Origin: Candidatus Bipolaricaulota bacterium
GTDB taxonomy: Bacteria > Bipolaricaulota > Bipolaricaulia > Bipolaricaulales > Bipolaricaulaceae
Direction of reading: 5' to 3'
DNA: 16,630 bases
Assembly: GCA_021159405.1 (NCBI GenBank)
Contig: JAGGRX010000148.1
Span: forward strand, 1-16,630
Shown here: one piece after another, positions 1 through 6,147 of the stretch
Layout: every line of letters starts with the position of its first letter
Numbering within the stretch: position 1 is the first letter of the stretch
Notes under the pieces: model-generated
What the model was told of the DNA's origin: nothing
Database searches by the model: none
Seen by the model: only the letters and a program-made list of their open reading frames with translations
Program-made: the position numbers and the translations under genes

Positions 1-55
<55 letters not shown>

Positions 56-128
56 GGGAGTACCTTGCTACAAGCCAGCCTTTCCCCCCGATGGGACCCC
101 GCCCGTGCCCTGTCCACGGTACTTGTGC

Positions 129-158
129 ACGTCCGGAAGTGGACGTTTTTCTTTTTTT
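129..158 (+). terminator. Rho-independent terminator of the 16S rRNA transcript
   Basis: A perfect 6-bp stem (ACGTCC 129-134, GGACGT 141-146) encloses a 6-nt loop and is followed by TTTT, C, then seven T. The position right after the 16S trailer and before a protein gene suggests that the 16S transcript ends here. An upstream GTCCAC (112-117) could pair with GTGGAC (139-144), which shares the 3' arm, so an alternative fold is possible. Confidence 0.85.
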
Positions 159-196
159 CAGGCCCTGGAATTGCCCTGCAGTCGCTCCACCCTTCC

Positions 197-225
197 TTCG
201 TTTGTCCTAACTTCCTCGTTAGTCT
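197..225 (+). promoter_or_regulatory. Possible promoter of the Crp/Fnr gene
   Basis: TAGTCT (220-225) sits 9 nt before the ATG at 235. TTCGTT (197-202) lies 17 bp upstream of it as a poor -35. No Shine-Dalgarno sequence is present before the ATG. The geometry resembles the better leaderless promoters elsewhere in the window, but the hexamers are weak. Confidence 0.3.
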
Positions 226-234
226 TCCGTTGCC

Positions 235-897
235 ATGCAAAACGTACAGGACAAATGGCTGCTTGCGGGAATCGAGCCGCTTCTTGAGCAGGGTGAACGC
301 GAGGAAATTCCGGCCAGGGAAACCATATATTACCCAGGCACCCAGAGCACCTCCGTGTACTTCGTGGAGGCGGGAAAGGTCAAACTCTCATATCTTGATC
401 CCTCGGGCAAGCGCATCACCCTCGCCCTGCGGGCCGCCGGGGAGCTGTTCGGGGAGATGGCCCTGGTCGGGGAACAGCGCCACCGCCATCACGCCGAAGC
501 CATGGAGGACTCCGTGCTGATCAGGATCCCGCGGGAGAAAATGCTCGCTTGGATCCGGGACCGCCCCGATGTGCTCTACCAACTCCTTCAGCTGTTCGGC
601 CTTTGGATCCGGGACCTGGAGGAGATCGTGGAGGACCTGGCGTTCCGGGATATCCAAGCCCGCCTGTCAAGACAGCTCCTCAGGCTATCGCACGAGTACG
701 GGGTGAAGACCAAGGACGGGATCCTGATCGGCTTCCGCCTCACGCACCGGGATCTGGCGGAGATGATCGGCTCGGCACGGGAGAACACCACCATGGCCCT
801 GAATCGATTCGCCCGTGAGGGGATCCTGAAAAAACGGCGCTACCAGATCATCATCAAGGACGTGGAGGGCCTCAAAGAGAAATGCGGGCCCAGCTAG
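235..897 (+). CDS. Crp/Fnr-family transcriptional regulator
   Basis: This 220-residue protein has the Crp/Fnr architecture. An N-terminal cyclic-nucleotide-binding-like beta-roll (about residues 20-110, with GELFGEMAL) is followed by a long dimerisation helix (about 112-145) and a C-terminal winged helix (about 150-215). Its recognition helix is SARENTTMALNRFAREG, which fits the family pattern SRETVSRAL..L...G. The N-terminal cysteine cluster of Fnr is absent, so an Fnr-type Fe-S sensor is unlikely; the ligand cannot be told. There is no Shine-Dalgarno sequence before ATG 235, and a leaderless transcript is possible. The stop overlaps the stop of the convergent gene: the four bases CTAG (894-897) give TAG on both strands. 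Family call is firm; the target genes are unknown. Confidence 0.93.
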   Translation: MQNVQDKWLLAGIEPLLEQGEREEIPARETIYYPGTQSTSVYFVEAGKVKLSYLDPSGKRITLALRAAGELFGEMALVGEQRHRHHAEAMEDSVLIRIPREKMLAWIRDRPDVLYQLLQLFGLWIRDLEEIVEDLAFRDIQARLSRQLLRLSHEYGVKTKDGILIGFRLTHRDLAEMIGSARENTTMALNRFAREGILKKRRYQIIIKDVEGLKEKCGPS

Positions 898-1445
898 GGA
901 GTGTGGGGGAGCCCATAGCGACGGAGGAGAGGCCTGATCCCCCCCAGGTAGGCGAGCCGGGGGTCCTCAGGACCAAGGGCCGCCAGGATGAACGCGTAAG
1001 CTTGCCGCATGTTTATCGCCCCCTGAACAAGGCGCCTGCTGCCCGCCCCGCGGAGGGCCGCCTCCAGGGCCAGGGATAGGAAAGCTCGTACGTTCTCCAA
1101 GGAGAATTTAAGTGCCGCCTTGTCCTCCGGGGGGAGGTCTCGCTGGGCCAGCTCCTGGGCTAGCTCCTTAAGGCGCGGTAATATCCCAGGCATGTCCCCG
1201 CTGGCTACCCGGGGATCGAAGTGAGGCCCCTTGCTCCCCTCCAGCACGTCCACCACCCGCATGGCGAGGATGTGCTGATCCCGGCAAGTGGGGGCGGCCG
1301 TGGCCAGAGCACAGAAATAGCTCACCTCCACGAGCGAGTCCCGCATCCAAACCAGCTCCTCCACGAGGTCAGCCGCCCAAGGAGGCGGGGCCGCCAGCGC
1401 CACCGCCCCGCCCAGGACCGCCAAGGCTACCAATAGCTCCCTCAT
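894..1445 (-). CDS. Exported protein of unknown function
   Basis: This is a 183-residue protein I do not recognise. Residues 1-19 (MRELLVALAVLGGAVALAA) look like a Sec signal peptide, probably cleaved after the ALA-A region. The mature part is mainly alpha-helical, rich in Leu, Ala, Arg and Glu. It has two cysteines (45 and 54) that could form a disulfide outside the cytoplasm. I chose ATG 1445 because AGAGGTG (1451-1457) lies 5 nt upstream and it starts the signal peptide cleanly; a longer reading extends to 1487 but adds only non-signal residues. It lies 38 nt downstream of the membrane-bound regulator on the same strand, so the two are probably cotranscribed. Its stop overlaps that of the convergent Crp/Fnr gene. 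Confidence 0.75.
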   Translation of the reverse strand: MRELLVALAVLGGAVALAAPPPWAADLVEELVWMRDSLVEVSYFCALATAAPTCRDQHILAMRVVDVLEGSKGPHFDPRVASGDMPGILPRLKELAQELAQRDLPPEDKAALKFSLENVRAFLSLALEAALRGAGSRRLVQGAINMRQAYAFILAALGPEDPRLAYLGGIRPLLRRYGLPHTP

Positions 1446-1483
1446 TGCATCACCTCTATAGCCCACCTCAGGTAGAAAGGCAA

Positions 1484-2398
1484 TCAACGTTCGGTCAACC
1501 CCGCCTCATCAGGGGGGATCAACTTGTAGCCGAACCCGGGCACGGTGACGATCATCCCTTCCGCCCCCGGCTGAACCCGCCCCAGGCGCTGCCGGAGGAG
1601 GTAGATGTACTGCTTGACGTCCTTGGAGTTGGCGTACCGGGAGTCGGGCCACACCGCTCGCAGGATCTCCCGGTCGGAGAACACCTTCCCCGGAGAGGAG
1701 GCAAGCAGCCTGAGCAGGGTGAACTGCTTGGGCGAAAGGCGCACTGGCTCCCCGAACAAAGTTACCAGCTTGCCATCGTCGTAGATCCTCAGGCCCCCGA
1801 GCTCCACACTGGGCTGCATTCCCTCCCCGGCCTTTGCAGGGCGCAGGCGGCGCAACACGAGAAAAAGCGCAACCAGGATGAGAAGATCGACCCCCGCGCC
1901 CACCCCGGCGGCGAGCAGGATGCGACCGCGGACCGCGGCCTCCAGCCACGAGGCGTCCAGGCCGATGTGCACCAGCCCCCGCGGCCCTTCTTCTAAAGGG
2001 AGCGGAAGCACGATGTCGAGGTACTTGTCCCCGGAGGGAAGGGCCAAGAGCCGTACCTTCTCCTGGTCCGTGTCCGAAGGGAGCTCAGGAGGCGACACCC
2101 CAGGTAGGTGCTTGTCCACCAGCAGCTCCCCGTCCCAGGAAACCTGCACGAACAGGGTGCTCCCCAGGAGCATGAAGTTAGCGGCCGTGGTCAGCATCTC
2201 CCGGTTTCCCGCCGCGATCCAGGCAGCGGCGGCATCGGCGAACGCCCTGGCGTAGGCAAGGCTTCTTTCCTCAAACTCCGCCAGCTCCTGGCCCCCGGAG
2301 CGGGCGGCGATCAGCCACACCGCAAGGCCGGTGATGAGAAACAGCCCGGCCACCCCTATGGCCAGGGCCCACCTGGGCAGCCTCGTCAACCGCGCCAT
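1484..2398 (-). CDS. Membrane-bound one-component regulator with C-terminal OmpR-type winged helix
   Basis: This 304-residue protein has an uncommon domain order. A short basic N-terminus leads to TM1 (about residues 10-31), then an extracytoplasmic sensor of about 120 residues (36-155). TM2 follows (about 159-182), and a C-terminal cytoplasmic winged helix (about 200-295) ends with the VTVPGFGYKL hairpin typical of the OmpR/PhoB Trans_reg_C family. TM1-sensor-TM2 looks like the front half of a sensor kinase, with the HAMP and kinase replaced by a DNA-binding domain. ToxR and CadC have the opposite order (DNA-binding domain first, then TM, then sensor). No receiver domain or phosphoacceptor is present. 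It is divergent from the exported protein gene at 2566 and upstream of the one at 1445, so both are candidate targets. The start has no Shine-Dalgarno sequence; a -10-like TACCTT lies 6 nt before the ATG. Domain reading is confident; signal and targets are inference. Confidence 0.85.
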   Translation of the reverse strand: MARLTRLPRWALAIGVAGLFLITGLAVWLIAARSGGQELAEFEERSLAYARAFADAAAAWIAAGNREMLTTAANFMLLGSTLFVQVSWDGELLVDKHLPGVSPPELPSDTDQEKVRLLALPSGDKYLDIVLPLPLEEGPRGLVHIGLDASWLEAAVRGRILLAAGVGAGVDLLILVALFLVLRRLRPAKAGEGMQPSVELGGLRIYDDGKLVTLFGEPVRLSPKQFTLLRLLASSPGKVFSDREILRAVWPDSRYANSKDVKQYIYLLRQRLGRVQPGAEGMIVTVPGFGYKLIPPDEAGLTER

Positions 2399-2404
2399 GG
2401 CCTA

Positions 2405-2433
2405 AAGGTATGGCCTTGGATGCCGGCGAACAA
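2405..2433 (-). promoter_or_regulatory. Predicted leaderless promoter of the membrane-bound regulator
   Basis: Read on the reverse strand, TTGTTC (2433-2428) and TACCTT (2410-2405) are separated by 17 bp. The ATG at 2398 follows the -10 by 6 nt. This places the transcription start at or within a base or two of the ATG. No Shine-Dalgarno sequence is seen. Confidence 0.45.
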
Positions 2434-2450
2434 GCGGGTCAACGCCCCCC

Positions 2451-2470
2451 TTGATCCGGTTTTGACCTGG
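2451..2470. promoter_or_regulatory. Candidate tandem operator for the OmpR-type regulator
   Basis: TTGATCCGG (2451-2459) and TTGACCTGG (2462-2470) are direct repeats with an 11-bp period. That is the spacing used by tandem-bound OmpR/PhoB-type winged helices. They lie just upstream of the regulator's predicted -35 and about 100 bp before the divergent exported protein gene, so they could serve both. Two of nine positions differ between the copies, and chance occurrence is not excluded. Confidence 0.4.
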
Positions 2471-2565
2471 AGTAGGTGGTCCTGAGACCGAGGCCGGACC
2501 TAGGATGGTGGCGGTCGGCCCAAAGGCCGGCCAGACCAAAACCCATAAGGAGAAGGAGGTAGGAC

Positions 2566-3366
2566 ATGCGTAATAAGGTACTTGCGGTGATCATCGTCGG
2601 GGTACTGGGTGCCCTGGCCTGGGCCCAGCCCGTCCCCGGAGGCATGTCAGGGATGGTGCGGCCGGTGCCCCCGGAGCGGCTGGTGACTGCCCTGTCCCAA
2701 GAGATGGATTGGCTGAGAGGCCTATCCATAGATGCCCCAGGCTGGGACAAGGCCCTGTCCGCCCTTGAAGGGGCGGTGGAGAAGCTCGTGGCTGCCGATA
2801 CCCCTTCGCTCGAGCTCTTGGCGCAGGTGGACGCCGCCCTGGACTTAGTGATGGACATCTTGGAACGGACCGCGTTTCAACGGGTCCGAGCACGCCTGAG
2901 GGAGGCCCGGCAGGGGCCCCCGGAGTGGCTTGAGGATTACCTGGATGAGGCCACCGCCGGGCTGGGCCCGGAGGAGGCCGCCCGGATGCGGGCCACCGTG
3001 ATCGGTCTGCTCACCGGGATCCGTGCCCAGCTGGAAGGACAGATCCGCGGGCGGCTGGCTGAGGGAGGGCGAATGGGTCCCCGAGGGCTCAGGCCAGCTC
3101 CCTTCAAGGGACCGGAAGGCACCCACCAGAAGCTGCCCCCCGAGGTAGAGACTTGGATCCGCGGCTACCTCGCCGGAGCGACCGCCGGGATGGGCGAGGA
3201 AGCCGCCCAGAGGACGCGGGAGACTTGCTGGGGGGCAATCAAAGCGGGTTGGGAGTTCCATCAAAAGCAGCAGGCCGCAAGGCGCGATAACCTGGAGCAT
3301 TTCCTGCGCTTGCGCGGCATCGCCGCAAGGCTAGACCTCCTCATCATCAAGCAGACCAGCCAGTGA
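2566..3366 (+). CDS. Exported helical protein with an internal duplication, unknown function
   Basis: This 266-residue protein is not one I recognise. Residues 1-20 are a signal peptide (MRNKVLAVIIVGVLGALAWA) with probable cleavage at AWA-QP. The mature chain appears entirely alpha-helical. Two segments resemble each other: residues 121-156 (WLEDYLDEATAGLGPEEAAR and the following helix) and 197-231 (WIRGYLAGATAGMGEEAAQR and the following helix). They are separated by a Gly/Pro-rich linker (about 165-190), suggesting a duplicated helical hairpin. One cysteine (221) is present in the mature chain. The start is set by a strong AAGGAGGT (2553-2560) 5 nt before the ATG. It is divergent from the membrane-bound regulator, a likely controller. 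A perfect terminator follows the stop. Confidence 0.78.
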   Translation: MRNKVLAVIIVGVLGALAWAQPVPGGMSGMVRPVPPERLVTALSQEMDWLRGLSIDAPGWDKALSALEGAVEKLVAADTPSLELLAQVDAALDLVMDILERTAFQRVRARLREARQGPPEWLEDYLDEATAGLGPEEAARMRATVIGLLTGIRAQLEGQIRGRLAEGGRMGPRGLRPAPFKGPEGTHQKLPPEVETWIRGYLAGATAGMGEEAAQRTRETCWGAIKAGWEFHQKQQAARRDNLEHFLRLRGIAARLDLLIIKQTSQ

Positions 3367-3369
3367 GCG

Positions 3370-3402
3370 AAAAGGGGGGTGCCCGCTGGGCACCCCCCTT
3401 TT
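3370..3402. terminator. Bidirectional Rho-independent terminator
   Basis: A perfect 15-bp inverted repeat, AAAAGGGGGGTGCCC (3370-3384) and its complement (3388-3402), has a 3-nt loop and ends in TTTT on both strands. It begins 4 nt after the stop of the exported protein and ends 17 nt before the stop of the convergent disulfide oxidoreductase gene. It can therefore end transcription from both sides. Confidence 0.9.
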
Positions 3403-3418
3403 CACCCCCCCTTAGGTT

Positions 3419-4054
3419 TCAGCCGTGAAGGATCCTGTCCAGGAATACCTCCTCAGGTACCGCCCCTTCAAAGCTGGTGGTCTCGTTGATCACAACTTTC
3501 GGCACGGCCATGACCTGGTAGTGATCGGCCAGGATGGGAAACTCATTTGCCATCACCATGTCCGCCCGGACCCTTTCCGAGAGCATGGCGAACTTGTGGG
3601 CGGTCCTCACCGCCACCGGGCAATAGGGACATGCGGGGGTCACGAATACCTGGATGTGGATATCCCGATCGATCTCCCCGAGGCCCTGTCGTACCTGTTC
3701 AGGCAGGTCCACCGTCCCCCTCCCCACGTCCAGGATGTCCTCGATCAAGGAGGCGAACTCGTACCCTGAGGGGATCCCGTAGAACCGGATCCCGTAATCC
3801 CGCTCCCCTTCTACGATAAGGGCCGGCACCTTGTCCACCTGGTACCTCCGGCCAAGTTCCGGCTCCGCGTCCAGGTCGTGAACCGAAAGGCTCAACCTGT
3901 CGCTGATCCCGGCCAGCTCTTCCATGAGCTCCTGCTCCACTTGGCAGGTGGAACACCCCTCCCGCCGGGTGAAGAGCCGCAACGTCACGTCTTTTTCCAG
4001 TTTTGAGAACTGTTCCTCCAGGTACTTGCGATCTTCCTCTTGAATGTAGGCCAA
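3419..4054 (-). CDS. Protein disulfide oxidoreductase (two-domain glutaredoxin-like, PDO family)
   Basis: Two thioredoxin/glutaredoxin folds lie in tandem. The first has active site CSTC (residues 34-37) with its cis-proline loop KVPAL near 77. The second has CPYC (142-145) with AVPKV near 185. This is the layout of the PDO family known from hyperthermophiles such as Pyrococcus and Aquifex, where it forms or rearranges cytosolic disulfides. The 211-residue length is close to usual. No ATG is available. A TTG at 4063 directly abuts the AAGGAG, so I prefer the TTG at 4054, which leaves 9 nt after GGAG; the longer reading adds three residues. The upstream mini-glutaredoxin stops at 4071, so these genes and the ArsR-type regulator form one operon. 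The N-terminal CSTC differs from the C-terminal CPYC, hinting at different redox potentials. Confidence 0.9.
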   Translation of the reverse strand: MAYIQEEDRKYLEEQFSKLEKDVTLRLFTRREGCSTCQVEQELMEELAGISDRLSLSVHDLDAEPELGRRYQVDKVPALIVEGERDYGIRFYGIPSGYEFASLIEDILDVGRGTVDLPEQVRQGLGEIDRDIHIQVFVTPACPYCPVAVRTAHKFAMLSERVRADMVMANEFPILADHYQVMAVPKVVINETTSFEGAVPEEVFLDRILHG

Positions 4055-4070
4055 CTGTTTCAACTCCTTT

Positions 4071-4310
4071 TCAGTAAAGTCCGAGCAGGGCGTCGATCCG
4101 CTCGCGATCGAAGCCGACCACGGTTTCGCCGTCGATCTCCACCACCGGCACCCCTTGCTGACCGGTCTTCGCGATCATCTCCATGGCGGCCTCCACGTTT
4201 GTGGAGACATCCACTTCCTCGTACGGAACTCCGCGCTCCTCCAGGTACTGCTTGACGGCCTGGCACCAAGGGCAGGTGGGGGTTGTGTACACGATCACTT
4301 TACGTTCCAT
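4071..4310 (-). CDS. Mini-glutaredoxin / NrdH-like thiol oxidoreductase
   Basis: This 79-residue single-domain glutaredoxin-fold protein has active site CPWC (residues 13-16) after a VIVYTTPT strand. A cis-proline loop GVPVVEIDG and the C-terminal FDRERIDALLG helix follow. Small proteins of this type pass electrons to reductases or act as general thiol-disulfide carriers. ATG 4310 is chosen because a GGAGGAGG tract lies 8-9 nt upstream; an in-frame TTG at 4319 overlaps that tract. The gene overlaps the end of the ArsR-type gene by 11 nt, so translational coupling is likely. NrdH and other glutaredoxin-like subfamilies cannot be separated from sequence alone, and no ribonucleotide reductase gene is nearby. 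Confidence 0.88.
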   Translation of the reverse strand: MERKVIVYTTPTCPWCQAVKQYLEERGVPYEEVDVSTNVEAAMEMIAKTGQQGVPVVEIDGETVVGFDRERIDALLGLY

Positions 4311-4596
4311 CGGTCCCAACCTCCTCCTTGAGCCGGCGCAGGAGGTCCTCCCTCAGGATCTCCCCCAGGCGGGGGGTGAGCTTGGGGCAGCGAGTGCGCC
4401 CGCGGCGGGTGCGCACTATGAGCCCCGCCCCTTCCAAGGTGCGCAGGTGATAGGACAACGCGGGGCCGGAGAGGTTAAGCCCCCGCGCTATCTCCCCACA
4501 GCTGGGGAGCTCCCCCCGGAGGAGGAGCGCCAGGATCTTGAGGCGATCCTCACTCCCCAAGGCGGAGAACTCCCGCGCCAGCGCCTTTATGTCCAT
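4300..4596 (-). CDS. ArsR-family winged-helix regulator, first gene of the redox operon
   Basis: This 98-residue protein has the compact ArsR/SmtB fold. The helix FSALGSEDRLKILALLLRGE leads to the helix-turn-helix IARGLNLSGPALSYHLRTLE and a wing (about 58-72, LIVRTRRGRTRCPKL). Cys33 (in ELPSCGEI) is at the place of the second cysteine of the ELCVC metal motif, but the first cysteine is missing, so classic As/Cd sensing is doubtful. Cys70 is at the wing. Two cysteines plus a thiol-oxidoreductase operon suggest redox or reactive-sulfur sensing by analogy with SqrR/BigR, though the cysteine positions differ. The reading frame extends to 4764, but ATG 4596 matches the family start. TATACT sits 10 nt upstream and there is no Shine-Dalgarno sequence, so the mRNA is probably leaderless. 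Confidence 0.88.
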   Translation of the reverse strand: MDIKALAREFSALGSEDRLKILALLLRGELPSCGEIARGLNLSGPALSYHLRTLEGAGLIVRTRRGRTRCPKLTPRLGEILREDLLRRLKEEVGTDGT

Positions 4597-4606
4597 CGTC
4601 GCGGGA

Positions 4607-4634
4607 AGTATAGCCAAGCCCGTTCTTTTTTCAA
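4607..4634 (-). promoter_or_regulatory. Promoter of the ArsR-glutaredoxin-PDO operon
   Basis: On the reverse strand TTGAAA (4634-4629) and TATACT (4612-4607) are 16 bp apart and both close to sigma-70/SigA consensus. The ATG at 4596 follows the -10 by 10 nt, giving a leader of at most a few bases. The -35 is one arm of the palindrome described at 4629-4645, so a repressor bound there would block polymerase. Confidence 0.7.
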
Positions 4635-4645
4635 GGATGTTGAAA
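4629..4645. promoter_or_regulatory. Candidate ArsR-family operator (palindrome)
   Basis: TTTCAA (4629-4634), GGATG, TTGAAA (4640-4645) is a perfect 6-bp inverted repeat. A further TTGAAAA copy at 4657-4663 extends a region with several TTGAA/TTCAA half-sites. It overlaps the -35 of the ArsR operon and lies about 57 bp upstream of the OsmC start, so one bound dimer could control both directions. Confidence 0.55.
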
Positions 4646-4701
4646 TTCTGAAAATCTTGAAAACACCTGCCCAACCCGTTACCCTGCCGGCGGAGGTCGA
4701 T

Positions 4702-5103
4702 ATGGAAGCCAAAGTCATCTGGCACACAGGCATGAGGTTTGTGGGCCTTGGCCCTTCCGGCCACGGGGTGATCATGGACGCCTCCCCGGACGTGGGGGGC
4801 GAGGACTCGGGCCCCAGGCCCACCGAGCTGCTCCTGTTCGCCCTGGGAGGCTGCACCGGTATGGACGCTGTGTCCATACTGAAAAAGATGCGGACCCCAC
4901 CCCGCAAGTTCGAGGTCCTCGTCTCAGCGGAAAGGGAACCCAAGCACCCAAAGGCGGTGCGGAAGGTACACCTCACCTACCGGGCCGAAGGGGTGCCCGA
5001 GGAGAACCTAAAGAAGGCGGCCCAGCTCTCCCAGGAGCGGTACTGCTCCGTTTCGCATTCGCTTTCCGCCAAGCTTTCGTTCTCCGTGGAGGCATTACCC
5101 TAA
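4702..5103 (+). CDS. OsmC-family protein (peroxide/thiol stress)
   Basis: This 133-residue OsmC/Ohr-fold protein carries the two family cysteines. Cys51 is in LGGCTGMDAVSILKKM at the start of the long central helix, and Cys115 is in QERYCSVSHSL. In OsmC and Ohr these act as a peroxidatic and resolving pair that reduces organic hydroperoxides using dithiols. This sequence is nearer the OsmC/YhfA type than Ohr in its ERYCSVSHSL motif. The reading frame is open far upstream (from 4183), but GGAGG (4692-4696) 5 nt before ATG 4702 and family length fix the start. It is divergent from the ArsR-type operon across a palindrome, a sensible link to thiol oxidoreductases. Its stop overlaps the convergent DRTGG gene by 9 nt, and no terminator is visible. 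Confidence 0.9.
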   Translation: MEAKVIWHTGMRFVGLGPSGHGVIMDASPDVGGEDSGPRPTELLLFALGGCTGMDAVSILKKMRTPPRKFEVLVSAEREPKHPKAVRKVHLTYRAEGVPEENLKKAAQLSQERYCSVSHSLSAKLSFSVEALP

Positions 5104-6147
5104 AAGCTCGAGCAGTCGGTCTAGGTCCATGCCTTCCCGGACGAGCTGATCGACCAATCCCAGCTGCCGCTCGCCGGTCAGGGGGAGACGGCCGAGCATC
5201 CCCTCAGCCGCCTCGGCCACCGTCATGGTGTCCTGGGGAGCCAAAGCCAAGGTCACTCCTCGTTCGGCGGCGCGGGTGATGATGGCTTGCTCGGGCCTGA
5301 GTCCGCCCGTGAGGATGAGAAGCCGTACCCTGGGGAAGGCAAGGGCCGCGGCCTGGATGTCGGTGCGGTCTCCCCCGGTCACCACCCCCAGTTGCCCGGG
5401 GATCCGCCGCAGGTACCTAAGGGCCGCCTCGCCCCCCATCGCCCCCACGAGGAACCGCTCCACCTCGGCTGAAAGATCGCCGGTGACGAGCACATCCACA
5501 CCCAACTCCTCGAGGACCGTGCCCACCTGAACCGCGCGCAGGCGTCGCTCAAAGGGGATTACCCCCAATACCGGAACCCCACGTTCTTCCAGGAACGGCA
5601 CCACATACCCCCGCACCTCATCGAGCTCCGTGTCCGCTGACACCTCGTTGATGACTACCCCGACTAGCCGAGCTTCATCCCGGATAAGGCGCACGCAAGC
5701 CAAGATCCGGTCCACGGTCGGCTCCCCTCGATAACAGGCGACCACCAGGATGGGGGCGGAAAGACGCCTGGCGATGGCAAGATCCGAAAGGCCGGAGAGA
5801 AGCCCCCGGCCCAGCCACTCTCGCCCCTCCAGGATCAGATAATCGGCCGCAACATCCAGCACGGACTCGATCCTCTCCCACGCCCCCTCAGGGGGACGCC
5901 AGGCACGCGGGGTCTCCCCTCCGAGTACCGGCACCAGCTCCGCCGGGTCCCCCTCGATCCCCAGGGCAGCGGCCACCACCTCGGCATCCCGGTCAAAGGG
6001 TCGTCCCAGCCGGTATGTACTTGCCCAGCCCACCGGCTTCCGCCAGGCTACGCTACCGCCCCGGTCCAACAGCGCCCGGGCAAGCCCCACCGAAAGGGAG
6101 GTCTTCCCGGCCTTCTCCTCAGCCGCAGCAAGGTAAAGCTTTTTCAT
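5095..6147 (-). CDS. BioD-like P-loop protein with DRTGG domain (phosphotransacetylase N-terminal-like)
   Basis: This 350-residue protein matches the N-terminal two-thirds of long bacterial phosphate acetyltransferases. A BioD-like P-loop domain (about residues 1-200) has Walker A AEEKAGKT (9-16). A DRTGG domain follows (about 205-320, with VTGGDRTDI near 256-264 and LTGG near 279-282). The catalytic PTA domain is missing, so it should not make acetyl phosphate. Stand-alone forms often lie next to ADP-forming acetyl-CoA synthetase, as here, and are thought to be regulatory or nucleotide-sensing. ATG 6147 is used because GGAGGAGGGG lies just upstream and the P-loop strand follows at once. Its ATG overlaps the synthetase stop as ATGA (6147-6144), indicating translational coupling. 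A long tail after residue 320 (about 30 residues) is helical. Confidence 0.85.
   Translation of the reverse strand: MKKLYLAAAEEKAGKTSLSVGLARALLDRGGSVAWRKPVGWASTYRLGRPFDRDAEVVAAALGIEGDPAELVPVLGGETPRAWRPPEGAWERIESVLDVAADYLILEGREWLGRGLLSGLSDLAIARRLSAPILVVACYRGEPTVDRILACVRLIRDEARLVGVVINEVSADTELDEVRGYVVPFLEERGVPVLGVIPFERRLRAVQVGTVLEELGVDVLVTGDLSAEVERFLVGAMGGEAALRYLRRIPGQLGVVTGGDRTDIQAAALAFPRVRLLILTGGLRPEQAIITRAAERGVTLALAPQDTMTVAEAAEGMLGRLPLTGERQLGLVDQLVREGMDLDRLLELLG

Noticed and set aside
4183..4701. In-frame upstream extension of the OsmC gene
   Set aside because: It overlaps the ArsR and glutaredoxin genes antisense; the OsmC family starts at 4702, where a good Shine-Dalgarno site is present.
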